DNA of 25,849 nt from Chara braunii (taxonomy: Eukaryota > Streptophyta > Charophyceae > Charales > Characeae). Of this stretch, positions 8,376-17,089 are shown in pieces (positions within the stretch are counted from its first letter, which is position 1; every line of letters begins with the position of its first letter). Both the position numbers and the translations under genes were made by a program. The notes under the pieces were generated by a model. The model made no database searches. It saw only the letters and a program-made list of their open reading frames with translations, and had not been told where the DNA came from. The stretch covers positions 1,559,921 through 1,585,769 of the forward strand of contig BFEA01000168.1 of the NCBI GenBank assembly GCA_003427395.1, read 5' to 3'.

Positions 8376-8765
8376 TCAATCGGGTTGCTGCTTCTTGTCA
8401 AAGAAGTGCCCGTGCAAAGCTTCGGGCATGGCACGGTAGAATAACTGGACCAGTTGGGACTCAGTGACCCCATGATCACGGACGGCGACGATTTCGTCCA
8501 TGGTGGCCTTGAGTGCCCTTGCACTCTTCCATGGGTGTGTATGAACGATTTGCAGCTTGTCAGGGGCCTTCAGGCCCATGGTGACATCTGCAAATTCCAT
8601 GAGGACTTTCAGAAGTTCACTCAGGAGTGATGATGTAGTATGCCTCCATATCATTCTCGCATTTGGTGGTGCGGGTAGCGACCTAGCAAAGTTGGATGCT
8701 TCTTCTTTGAGGGCTTGAAAGGCCACAAGGACATGATCTTCGGGCGCGATGTCTTGCAAATGCAA
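8376..8765 (-). pseudogene. Gag core domain of element B
   Basis: The 129-codon minus frame includes LLKVLMEFADVTMGLKAPDKLQ, an alternating helix pattern, then TMDEIVAVRDHGVTESQLVQLFYRAMPEALHGHFF. The Q-L-x-x-x-F-Y-R-A-M-P-E-x-L block resembles the C-terminal part of the retrotransposon Gag domain, where a basic or aromatic helix precedes the knuckle region. The frame is open here but does not join either the coiled coil upstream (duplicated region 8787-9207) or the zinc knuckle downstream in one frame. Confidence 0.6.
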
Positions 8766-8786
8766 GGAGTTAATATTAGCCTCCTA

Positions 8787-9207
8787 GTTACCGAAATCCT
8801 CTCCTTTTTTCACACTTCAGGGATCAGGGAACTTGACCCTAATGCGCTGTGTTCATGGTCGTGCCGCCTCTTCCTTAGGGGCCGCTATCTTGGCACCTTC
8901 TATGGCCCCAATGCAAAACCTTTTTGTGCCCTCTATGGCGAAGCGCAACTCGGTGCCCGCACACATCATCATATCCCTTGCAAACTCTTTAAAAACCAGT
9001 TATCGAAATCCTCTCATTTTTTCCCACTTTAGGGATCAGGGAACTTGACCCTCACGCGCTGTGTTTGTGGTTGTGCCTCCTCTTCCTTAGGGACCGCTAT
9101 CTTGGCACCTTCGATGGCACCAGTGCAAATTTATGTGTGCCCTCTATGGCAGAGCGCAACTCGGTGCCCACACATATCATCATATCCCTTGCAAACTCTT
9201 TAAAACC
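8787..9207. repeat. 212-bp imperfect tandem duplication inside element B gag
   Basis: Copy 1 spans 8787-8998 and copy 2 spans 8999-9207. Both start GTTAYCGAAATCCTCTC and share AGGGATCAGGGAACTTGACCC, GCGCTGTGTT, CTTCCTTAGGG and CATCATATCCCTTGCAAAC. They differ by scattered substitutions, so the duplication is old compared with an assembly error. The coding strand is minus, where it duplicates the segment after GFKEFARDMMICVGTELR. Confidence 0.85.
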
Positions 9208-9600
9208 TAGGCGCATGGATTGAAACGGAATATCGTGGCTTCTCAAGTAGCGCAAGTGCTCCTTCTGGGCCCTCAACATCACTTCCATATTTTGAGATAG
9301 GATCTCCGCTTTCTGTTGGTGATCCGCCTCTGCCCCCAATTGCTCTCGTTGTTCCTCTGTCGCATCTAACTCTCTCTCCATTGTTTCCGCCGCCTCCAAA
9401 CTCCTCCTTTCCCTCGTAAGGTGCAGTTTCCATTCCAACTTCTGCTCTTCCGCCCGGGCATGTCGATGCAAGGGGTTCTCCTCCTCCAGCTTCTTCATAA
9501 CTGCCTCCCTTTCCGCGTGGGGGACAATCAAGATAGCCTCTTCTTCTTCCCCCAGTGCCAAATTGGTTATTGTGACGCACATGCGTAAGGCACGTGCGAA
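9097..9600 (-). pseudogene. Gag N-terminal coiled-coil region of element B
   Basis: The minus frame from about 9600 is dominated by Glu, Arg, Ala, Leu and Gln: AEREAVMKKLEEENPLHRHA, ERRSLEAAETMERELDATEE and AEADHQQKAEILSQNMEVM. The heptad-like spacing suggests a long coiled coil. It is followed by LRYLRSHDIP and GFKEFARDMMICVGTELRSA. Long coiled-coil N-termini are known in some plant-lineage gypsy Gag proteins. The same frame stays open upstream to 9837, but that part is translation of the (GA)21 repeat and flanks and is probably not protein. The natural start cannot be chosen. Confidence 0.55.
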
Positions 9601-9604
9601 GATG

Positions 9605-9608
<4 letters not shown>

Positions 9609-9650
<42 letters not shown>
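9609..9650. repeat. (GA)21 microsatellite
   Basis: Perfect 42-base GA run. It lies just upstream, in the minus sense, of the Gag coiled-coil frame, where leader or LTR sequence would be expected. Confidence 0.97.
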
Positions 9651-9654
<4 letters not shown>

Positions 9655-9839
9655 AACACACGAGAAGCAGCAGCCGAGTGAGGGTTGAGTTCGATTCAAT
9701 GGACGAATGAACAACTGAATGAATGACCAACCCGACTTGGGCCCAGGCCGGAGAGATATACCGGCCTTGGTCCAGGCCGGAGTAACCTGGTATCGGACCG
9801 GGGTTAGGCTGCCGGCCTGAAAGAGGTTCGGCCTCACTG

Positions 9840-10775
9840 CCGGGCAGAAAGGGTACGCTACATGATCCTCGAACCTGTAAATGGATCAAGTGATATATCA
9901 ACACGCTATCCGCTGAAATAGCGGAAATCCTAAATGCGGTGCAAGCTCTGCGTAGAAAAGAGATGCAATGCAGACTAAGCCTCAAGCCTATACAACAATG
10001 TCTGTTATGAGTCGACCCAAAAAGCAGAAAAATGTCTCATAAGCCATGTGGCGGAGCATAAGTCAACACCTAAGCCCTAAAAGCTAAAGAGTAACTACAT
10101 CAATATCCACACCGAAAAGGAATGTTGCAGTCTCGCATGCCCTGTACAAGTACACAATAGTCGAACAGAAGACAGGGAGCTCAGTCGCATGGGGGAGGTA
10201 GGGATGGGTGGGAGGGTGGCAAGTTCAACTCTCAGAGTAAACTCAAAGGGGGTACCCACACAAGCATATGAAACATCATCAGGCTCAGGGGGAGAATAAC
10301 AGCACGACGCCAGGTTCAATGGAAACCATCAAGCGGGCACCGCCGGCTGAAAGGAAAAGTGCACTCACACAAGGGAGCACACAAGCGCGTGGAAGGATAG
10401 GGGAGGTTATGCCGACATATAACCAAGGGCTGCGAGCAAAGAAAAACGTACACTCTGGAGGAGGGCGCGCAGTATAGGGTAAAGCAGAACGGCGAAAGAC
10501 GAACACACCTGCATGGATAGGGAAAATAGGGGTCATCATTCGACTGGGGGGTAACTCGAGCGTGGTGGATAGATGGGAATGATGGGAACTCCGTGGCGGA
10601 AAAGTGAAGTCCAACTGATGAGTCTCTAGATTAAGGTCGAGTCGAAGAAGCCAAGATGAAGTAGGAGCAGCGCAGAAACCAAGTAGAAGTTCGAAACACT
10701 ACGATAGGTATGCTGGTATTGAAGAGAAGCACTAAGGTAGAAGTCTAATGTAAAAGCCGAATGTGGAAGCCGAAA
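9840..10775. other. Anonymous stretch between retroelements B and A
   Basis: No domain or motif was recognised. Short minus-strand frames (10319-10095, 10614-10285) are Ser/Pro-rich without coding texture. This interval should hold the 3' LTR of element A and the 5' LTR of element B, but I found no matching repeat copy, TG-CA boundary or polypurine tract that I could defend. Confidence 0.5.
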
Positions 10776-11696
10776 CTAGGAGCTGCGACATAAGTGTAAG
10801 ACATAGAGAGCGTATACTGGGTATAGATCAATCATGATAGCGAGAAGGAAGTCGATGAGTACGTTGAGGGCGAGAGGAATCAACTGCAACAACAGGCGGC
10901 ACCACATCCACGGGGGAAGGAGAACCTGAGGCAGGTATTGGTGTAGTGGGAGGACCCACGATGGAGGGGGGGAAATGTTAGTGGTCGTTGAAGTAGATGG
11001 GTCAATAGAAGGACGAGAAGTAGGAGGGGAAGATGATGAAGGAAAAGGATGAGCACGATTGTAAGCACGCAAGAAAGTCATAGCCTGCTTCAGGTGCTCG
11101 AGATTCTCCCAAGTAGAGTCCTCGTCAGGGTAACCCTTGCATTGAACGAGATACTCGAGGCGGGGAGGGTCACCATCAGTCATACGCCGGGATGTGATAT
11201 CAAAGACAACAAACTCCTCGTGACCCTCAATGATGATGGGAGAGGGACGAGGGTAAGGTCGACCGTGGAACTCAGGGGGAGACCATCTGAAGGGGCGCAA
11301 TAGAGATACATGAAACACATCATGTAGGTTGGCGTGATACATGGAATCGGGGAGCTTCAATTTAAAGCTCACCGAATAGTCATGATTAGGTACGACGGGT
11401 GTAAGAATAGTGCATGGACCGATATATCGACGTTTGAATTTCCGACGCGCGCCGGCCTTGGGCTGGAAGTGACGTGCGTCGACAAGGACTTCGTCGCCAA
11501 CTTTGAAGGGGTGGTCGATGCGAGAACGGTTGGCGCTAGTAGCCATGCGAGTCAGGGAGTCAGCAATGCTCTTGCAAGCGTTGTTGAGAATCTCATCCAT
11601 CTCCTTAACCCAGTCATCAAGGGCAGGGCATTTAGTGTCGGGATGGATCTGAGATGAACAAAGGAGATCGGATGGGACCCGAGGGTGATATCCCAA
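10776..11696 (-). pseudogene. Element A: integrase GPY/F domain and chromodomain
   Basis: This 306-codon frame is the longest intact stretch of the element. Residues 64-136 hold FKVGDEVLVDARHF, KFKRRYIGPCTIL and HANLHDVFHVSLLRPF, the GPY/F module. Residues about 157-214 (11228-11055) are a chromodomain: EEFVVFDITSRRM, LEYLVQCKGYPDEDSTWENL, then a C-terminal helix. The cage aromatics W-x-x-Y-P and T-W-E are only partly kept (WKGYP reads CKGYP). Chromodomains of chromoviruses are known to steer insertion toward methylated-histone chromatin. Beyond residue 216 the frame is Ser/Pro-rich and then hydrophobic, probably read-through into non-coding sequence. Confidence 0.88.
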
Positions 11697-12420
11697 GTCA
11701 CAGTAGTAAGGAGATGTGCTGGTGGCTGGTGAAATAGCATGGTTATAACCAATCTCGACATGGGCGAGATGGAGGTCCCAATCAGAGTCAACTTCTTTAG
11801 AATATTCCCAAGAGTTTTGTTGGTGACCTGAGTCTGTCCGTCTGACTGTGGATGATGAGAGGAAGAAAAGCGAAGCTCAGAACCGTAGATCTCGTGGAGT
11901 CCATGCCAGAAGTGACAAGTAAAGCGGGGATCGCGATCAGAGATAATGCTCGTGGGAAGACCGTGATGAATGGCAATGTTGTTGAAGTAGAGTGAGGCGA
12001 TGTCTTTGCCTAAGCTAGCATACTTGTAAGGGAGGAAGTGAGCATGATTAGTTAGCCTTCCCAGACAACAACGAAGATGGCGTCGGGGGCCTCGTGGGTA
12101 AGGGGGACAAAGAGGACCCATGAAGTCCTTGGAGACCGAAGTTTAATGCTGAGTAGGAATGGGTAAGGGCCGAACAAGACTGCCGGAGGGATAATTGGTA
12201 ATATTGGCCTCTTGGCAGATCTTGCACGTGCGGACGTACTCCTTGACGAAGGTGCGACGGTGCCTTCAATAGTAATGGTGGTAAAGGCGGTCGAGAGTCT
12301 TGTAGACACCAAAATGACCGGCGGCATGCTGATCATGACTATTAGCGACCGCCTGAACACGGAGCTGGCCGGTAGAAGGCACACATAAGCGAGGAGTACG
12401 AGGATGATCGAGTCCAAGCC
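11480..12420 (-). pseudogene. Element A: integrase HHCC and catalytic core, DD35Q
   Basis: The zinc-binding N-terminus is HDQHAAGHFGVYKTLDRLYHHYY, a TGA stop where Trp is usual (near 12266), then VRTCKICQEAN. The catalytic core has the first Asp in KDFMGPL (12127-12125). A frameshift follows around VVV-LGRLTNHAHFLP, and the second Asp is in IISDRDPRFTCHFWHG (11938-11936). Exactly 35 residues later the position of the catalytic Glu is Gln in SDGQTQVTNKTLGN (codon 11830-11828). A final frame change near 11696 leads to the C-terminal domain. The enzyme would insert cDNA into the genome, but this copy cannot act. Confidence 0.85.
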
Positions 12421-12599
12421 AATACAAGAGTCCAGAGGGGTCGAGTTGGAAGTTAGGGACGGTCTTGCCAACTTGTAAGTCATCGTAGATGGACCGAAAC
12501 TCAAAACAGTGGGGGTAAGCACGACAATACTTGTCGAGGAAAGCAAGATGGATAATGGGAGTAGAGACAGAAATAGCGGAGAGCCTCTGGGATAAGGCA

Positions 12600-13092
12600 T
12601 CTGCGACACTGTTGCTCTCCACAGAGATCTTCTTGATGGTGAAATCGAACTCGGAAAGATCGCGCCACCAACGAGCCTGACGAGAAGTCGGTTTAGGCTT
12701 CATGTGAAAGGCGGCGAGGACAGAGTTGTTTGTGAGCACGGTGACGGTATAACCGTGCAGATGATGATGCCACTTCTTAACAACGTACACCAACGTGAGA
12801 ACCTCACGCTCGTGAGCAGTATAGTTACGCACTGCGGGAAGTAGTTGCTGAGAGAGAGAAGCAACCAGACTCTCTCCATCGCGAGACTTGATTGTAACGT
12901 TGTCGGCGACGTCGGGAATATATGGAGGGGGCGTTCCTTAAGGAGTAGGCTCAATGGGTGCGAGGTGAGCCGCAGTCCCCGGAGGTGGAGGAGGGAATTG
13001 GGGAATGCATGGGAGTCGAGACTCGATGGAATCGGGTGAAAAAGATGGGCCTGAGATAGGACAGCTCCGATAGCAAAGTATGAAGCGTCCAT
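12600..13092 (-). pseudogene. Element A: RNase H domain with altered catalytic Asp
   Basis: The first catalytic Asp lies in MDASYFAIGAVLSQ (13092-13051). After a frameshifted stretch, NYTAHEREVLTLVYVVKKW carries the catalytic Glu. The third position, normally T-D-N/H, reads T-N-N at 12733-12725, so the Asp is replaced by Asn (codon 12730-12728). The domain closes with ARWWRDLSEFDFTIKKI and SNSVADALSQR. RNase H degrades the RNA strand of the RNA-DNA hybrid during reverse transcription, and loss of this Asp would be expected to abolish activity. Confidence 0.8.
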
Positions 13093-13140
13093 GGTGACAA
13101 CGAATGGACGAGAGTGTTCAGCGAGGTGTAGAACGGGAGC

Positions 13141-13880
13141 TTACGTGACAAGCTGCTTGAGAGAGCGGAAGGCATCCTCATGAGCTGGGTTCCAATGAAA
13201 GGGTAGACATCGCCGGGTCAGAGGGGTAAGCTCGGCTGTATACTTCGCGTAGTTTTTAGGAAAATAACCATAGTAGTCGGTCAACCCAAGGAAACTTCGT
13301 AGCGCGGGAAGAGAGGTAGGAGTGGGTCTGTTGATAATGGCTTGAACCTTCGAGTCGTCCATATGGAGTCCGTGCTCGGAGACCTGATGCCCAAGGAAGT
13401 TGACTTTGGGTTGAGCAAAGCAGCATTTGGAGAGCTTTGCATAGAATCCATGGTCACGTAATCCGCGGAGGACAGTGCAAAGGTGGATGCGATGCTGCTG
13501 GGACAACTGTAGACTACGATGTCGTCAATCTAGACTAGAACAGAGTCCTCAAGAATGTCTTGGAACATCGTGTTCATAGCCGTCTAGAAGGTGGCATGGG
13601 CATTACGGAGACGTTAAACTCGTAGTGCCCAAAACGAGAACGGAAAGCGGTCTTAGGCTGGTCCTCCTCGACTACGGGGATCTGGTGATATCCGTTACGA
13701 AGATCGATCTTCGTGAAAAAGTGGTGGCCGAAGAGGCAGTCGAACAGATCATCCGCAGGGGGCGTAGGTCACCGTATAGTCGTTGAGACCGCAGTAGTCG
13801 AGGCAGAGGCGGAGGGTGTCGTCCTTCTTGCGATCGAAGAGGATATGTGCATTCCATGGGGACGTACTCGGTTTAATGAG
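13141..13880 (-). pseudogene. Element A: reverse transcriptase with stop in the YIDD box
   Basis: Motifs found in order are [18 protein letters not shown] and CGLN (13782-13814), [19 protein letters not shown], and [14 protein letters not shown]. Next come LRNAHATF (motif B), then the active site, read as VLV-stop-IDDIVVYS (13540-13510). The Tyr of Y-I-D-D is a TAG at 13532-13530. A short deletion lies before LRNAHATF, where the usual MPFG residues are missing and the frame changes. The thumb/connection follows in one clean frame (13506-13141): YAKLSKCCFAQPKVNFLGHQ, LRSFLGLTDYYGYF and FHWNPAHEDAFRSLKQLV. The first half is read in shifting frames. Confidence 0.85.
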
Positions 13881-14236
13881 GCGCGATGTTGAATACAATA
13901 GTTAGGTTCGAGCTGGATGTGGTGCCGGATATCGCGCATAGGAGGGATGCTGCTCTAAGAGACAGGTGGGGGAGAAACATCGCGATACTCGAGAAGGAGG
14001 GCAGTAATGCTAGAATGCAGGGAAGAAAGAAGGTTATCAAATTATTTGGCAGTCGTGGCGTTTGACGCAAGGGTGGAAGGCGTCGGTGTGGGAATAGGTA
14101 CAGAGGGAGTCTCACTGGTTAGAGATGCAACAAAGTGAGATAAGCTACCAGGGGTGGAGGAGGATGAGGAGGTTGAAGAATGAGAAGGCTCGGGGGGTTC
14201 GGGGAGTGGTGGGTCGAGCTTGACCAACTCAGCGAC

Positions 14237-15205
14237 CTACTGCATGGAGTTACAGACAAGGAGATCCGTGATGTCGACAATGTAGAGTTTGACATCAGGC
14301 TTACGAAGGATGTGGTGGAACTGAGTGGGTGTCAAGATGGCGACATTGATAGGAGAGGGGGACGTAAAGTCCGATTTGCCCAACAACGGAATACGGTATT
14401 GCTTCCCATCCTTGGCATAGAGGAGGAGATCGTTGTTGGTCCAATCGGGACCAGAATGGGCGAACTGATCGGAGTAGGCGGTGCCAAGAGCAAGGTCGTA
14501 TAGGGTTTCCATGACGTCGGAGGTCCACTGGTCATGGAACCGAGGGGCCTTGTGAAGATTATGGGGCATCTGCAAGGGGAAGGAGAATAGGAGATCAGGC
14601 ACCACACAGTTGATGAAGGATTTGGCCTGATTGTCGCCAAGCGTGACAGTGACGGTGGAAGGGTAGGGGGATGTATATAGAGATGCCTCCTTGACTACGT
14701 GAGGATGAATCCAGTAGAGCCAGAGTCCCATAGTGCGGGATACACTCTAGTAGAGGTCTCGAGGCGCACTGGAATAATCGGTAAGGTGCGATCGAGATTG
14801 TGTAGGCGTTGAGACATCGTAGATAGAGCATGCTCTCTGAGGCGGAGACGTTCCTGGTGGACCTTAACGCACTCGAGGTCCGAGAAGTCGATGATATCCT
14901 CGGCCGTGACAAGAGAAGCATTGTAGCGGGTCGTGAGTAGAGCACGCCTAGTGACCAAATTGGGGAGAGGGGAGGTGTGATCCACTTGGAGCATGTGGGG
15001 AGGAAGAGGAGGGGGGAGGAAGAGGAGGGGGGCGACTCCATCTGTGACGTTTGGTCCGACAAAGTATTGAAATTGGTTTGCATGGGCGTGAATTTGGCCT
15101 CGGATGTGGCTGTATGTGTTGGAGGATGGCCAGTACAGGGTCCGACTGGGTGCCAGGGCCCGAACTGGCGGCCGCAAGGGTGGGGATCTCCGCCGAGTTA
15201 GACAT
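14237..15205 (-). pseudogene. Element A: N-terminal region and aspartic protease
   Basis: A start at 15205 (MSNSAEIPTLAAASSGPG) leads into a second frame at about 15130. That frame carries FQYFVGPNVTDGVAP, LVTAEDIIDFSDLECVK and a Leu/Arg helix (VHQERLRLREHALSTMSQRL). It then gives ETSTRVYPALWDSGSTGFIL, with the intact D-S-G-S-T catalytic loop of a retropepsin at 14727-14713. A third frame continues from 14731 with ASLYTSPYPSTVTVTLGDNQ and FINCVVPDLLFSFPLQ, the beta-strand part of the protease. It ends in a spacer toward RT with CNSMQ at 14237. The enzyme would process the polyprotein, but three frames are needed to read it. Confidence 0.7.
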
Positions 15206-15480
15206 GGTGTTGCGAGCTAGGAACGCAAGGCCTTCACCGATGGAGCAGGAGAAACTTGCGAATGCAGCACTTTGCGTAGAGTCAGGGGATAAAGAAGATG
15301 AAGAGGGGGAACTGGGACGCGGGGGAGGGGGGGGGGGAGCTAAGTGGCAACGATCAATGCGTCAAAGTGAGCGAGCCGGTGTGTGGCGTCTCGGGCGCGA
15401 TTTTGAGTACGCGCTGCTGGGAGCCAAATTAGCACGCAAAAAGGGGGGCCAAGAAAGGAAGGTGTGTAGAAATGAGATGT
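15206..15480. other. Leader region upstream of element A, Pro/Ser-coding and G-rich
   Basis: On the minus strand this contains a run of C (plus-strand G12-like run near 15320-15340) coding Pro/Ser in all frames. It should be the 5' leader of element A but no gag motif or minus-strand primer-binding site is visible. Confidence 0.4.
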
Positions 15481-16230
15481 AGCAAACTTCCAGAATTAAA
15501 TCAAGAAAATTCGAAATCGGATTGAGGGAGGAAGGGGGAAATTTCCAGTTGGAGCAAGGAAAGGGGAAAAAATTTTCAAAGAATGGTGTGGGGTATAAGA
15601 GCATGTATAAGACAATCACGAATTCAAAATAAAATTCCAAAATTATTTGGAAGTAAATTCTCAATTTAAAGAAAATTTAAGCAAAATTCAATGGATTGCA
15701 AAAATATTCGTAAAAATCTTTGAAAGTTCGCGGAGATACTAGAAGAGGTAGAGATGAGTGAAGAGGAGAACTTTGAATTAAAATGGAAAATTTCTTGATG
15801 TATTTTTGGAATTAAAAAAATTTCAAAAGTGATTTGCAATAAAAATAGAAAATAACAATCAAGTACATTGAATTGGGAGGAATTTAAAAAATATTTAGAT
15901 GAAATTAATAAATTGTATTGACATGTTGTAAAATTAAGAAGAATTTCAAAGTATTTCCAAAAGAACTCTAAAAGAATTAAAAAACAATTGCATAATTTTG
16001 GAATTTTATGAGGGATAGAAAGTAGAAGTAAGTGGACGTCAGAGGGATTAAATTTAGTAAATTCCAAGTTTTATTTCACTAATTTTTGAAGTAAAATTAA
16101 ATTTTAAACTAATTTACGAAAAAATGATGTACTAAAGAATTTCACGTAACTTTTGAACAAAAACGTCGGAATTAATTCCTTTCACGGCGTTGGAAGAAGA
16201 GGGAATGAAGACTAATTTTATTGAACAGGG
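15480..16230. other. AT-rich block with recurring GGAATT/AATTTC words
   Basis: About 750 bases, clearly more AT-rich than both neighbours, are built from recurring words such as GGAATTT, AAATTTC, AATTTTGGAA and GAATTAAA without a fixed period. Two minus-strand frames (15664-15362 and 16067-15666) translate to Phe/Leu/Ile/Asn strings that reflect composition. It could be a matrix-attachment-like AT block, an old LTR or decayed satellite. I cannot decide from sequence alone. Confidence 0.6.
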
Positions 16231-16494
16231 TCGATGTTCCTCGCAACGGGATGGACGACGTTGTGAGACAAGCACAAAAAGAGGATATACGCGGCATGCA
16301 CGTTAGGAATTTTAGATGATGCTACCAATTTTATAGGATGGGAGAGGAGGAAAGGGGAAATGGAAAGGAAAATTAGGAAATAGAAGAGGAAAAAGATTAA
16401 AACTTTGGGAGAGATCGACGAGAAGAAGGGAGGGAATAAGTAAAAAGGGAAAGATGAACGATATTGCGCCCCTAGTCGGCGGGGAGCAATGAAT

Positions 16495-16597
16495 GTCCTT
16501 CCTCCTAGTTGAGGAAGGTCTTCTAGTCACCCCTAAAGGTTCTTCTCGATCGTTCCCCCGATGGAGCTACGGGGTCGCGAGTTTGAATGCACAAATT
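16495..16597 (+). ncRNA. Possible tRNA-derived SINE head
   Basis: CTAGTTGAGGAAGGTC resembles an RNA polymerase III A box. About 70 bases on, GGTCGCGAGTTTGAATGC resembles a B box (GGTTCGANTCC) with its usual lead-in GGTCGCGAG. Between them ACCCCTAAAGGT could form a small anticodon-like stem. No complete cloverleaf or CCA-like acceptor can be drawn, so this is not a working tRNA. The following GATGATATGATGATCC region could be the SINE body. Low confidence. Confidence 0.25.
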
Positions 16598-16939
16598 GAT
16601 GATATGATGATCCAATGCAATGATGATGTCGGTAATGACGAGGACGATTATGCTGCTGCTGTTGCTGATGATGAAGGCGGCCAAGAACCAGTTATCCGTG
16701 TGGCAACTTTTCTGGCCCCTCTAGCTTGAAGTGTTGAAATGGTGAAGGATCGGTAGGCCACACTCTCACAGATTGTATTCGTAGTGGAGATCAAAATCGA
16801 ATGAGCTTTTGCCCTTATGCGCCAAACGAGACTTATGTTCTCCGTGCGCTCATCGTAGGACATCCGTTATCTTCTAACAAATGTGCCACTCTTGTGAATG
16901 GTTCCAACGTGCACGTGCGCGGAGGAGAAAGGTAGGTGG

Positions 16940-17064
16940 GGGAAGGGAGCGGCAGGGTGGGGNCGGGGGCGGGGATCGGGTAGCCCCGCGGCGGGGGTCC
17001 GGGGGTGAAACCCCTACCCCGGCTTGGGCCCCGGGGATCCCCGCGTGACAACCGTGGTAATAAC
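16940..17064. repeat. GC-rich block ending in TGACAACCGTGGTAATAAC
   Basis: This is a G/C-rich stretch with runs of G and C on both strands. It includes GGGGGTCCGGGGGTG (16993-17007) and an unresolved base at 16963, and ends at 17046-17064 with a 19-mer. The reverse complement of the 19-mer matches 25790-25808 at 16 of 19 positions, where an equally GC-rich block with GGGGTCCGGGGGTG follows. The two blocks therefore look like mirrored ends of one repeat type. Confidence 0.6.
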
Positions 17065-17089
17065 AAAAACAATCTCTAATTCTGGAAAG

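Larger units (their letters stand above)
6790..9600 (-). mobile_element. Ty3/gypsy retrotransposon B, Gag to partial RT, degenerate
   Basis: Reading the minus strand from right to left, the order is Gag coiled coil (9600-9097), Gag core (8765-8376), zinc knuckle (8047-8012), protease (7760-7490) and N-terminal RT (7383-6790). This is the normal gypsy Gag-Pol order. Frames shift repeatedly between the pieces. The element stops just after RT motif B, so the catalytic YXDD box, RNase H and integrase are absent. No LTR or minus-strand primer-binding site was found beside it. It is a different family from the element at 10776-15205. Confidence 0.75.
10776..15205 (-). mobile_element. Ty3/gypsy chromovirus A, near-complete pol, degenerate
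   Basis: On the minus strand the domains run, from right to left, protease (DSGST at 14727-14713), RT (about 13880-13141), RNase H (13092-12600), HHCC zinc-binding and catalytic integrase (12350-11750), GPY/F domain (about 11500-11290) and chromodomain (11228-11055). This order with a C-terminal chromodomain defines a chromovirus, the plant-type gypsy clade. There is no visible gag zinc knuckle; the first frame starts at 15205. At least eight frameshifts or stops break it, and catalytic residues in RT, RNase H and integrase are changed. No LTR pair was found at either side. Confidence 0.88.

Noticed and set aside
9788-9803. Plus-strand primer-binding site TGGTATCGGACC
   Set aside because: Orientation opposes the neighbouring minus-strand gag and no LTR end with CA directly precedes it. 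Kept only as part of a comparison.
11049-11657. Plus-strand ORFs opposite the integrase and chromodomain
   Set aside because: They are antisense shadows of a clearly recognised pol gene.
14180-14503. 107-codon plus-strand ORF
   Set aside because: Antisense shadow of the protease-RT linker of element A.
15362-16067. Hydrophobic minus-strand ORFs rich in Phe/Leu/Ile, resembling a membrane protein
   Set aside because: They follow the AT-rich composition (TTT, ATT, AAT codons) and contain no conserved pattern. The upper one covers decayed AT repeat.
16493-16729. 78-codon plus-strand ORF with an acidic Ala/Asp-rich end
   Set aside because: It overlaps the possible SINE and a GATGATG/GCTGCT simple repeat. 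Its texture is repeat-driven.
16833-17072. Pro/Gly-rich minus-strand ORF
   Set aside because: It is a translation of the GC-rich repeat and contains an unresolved base.
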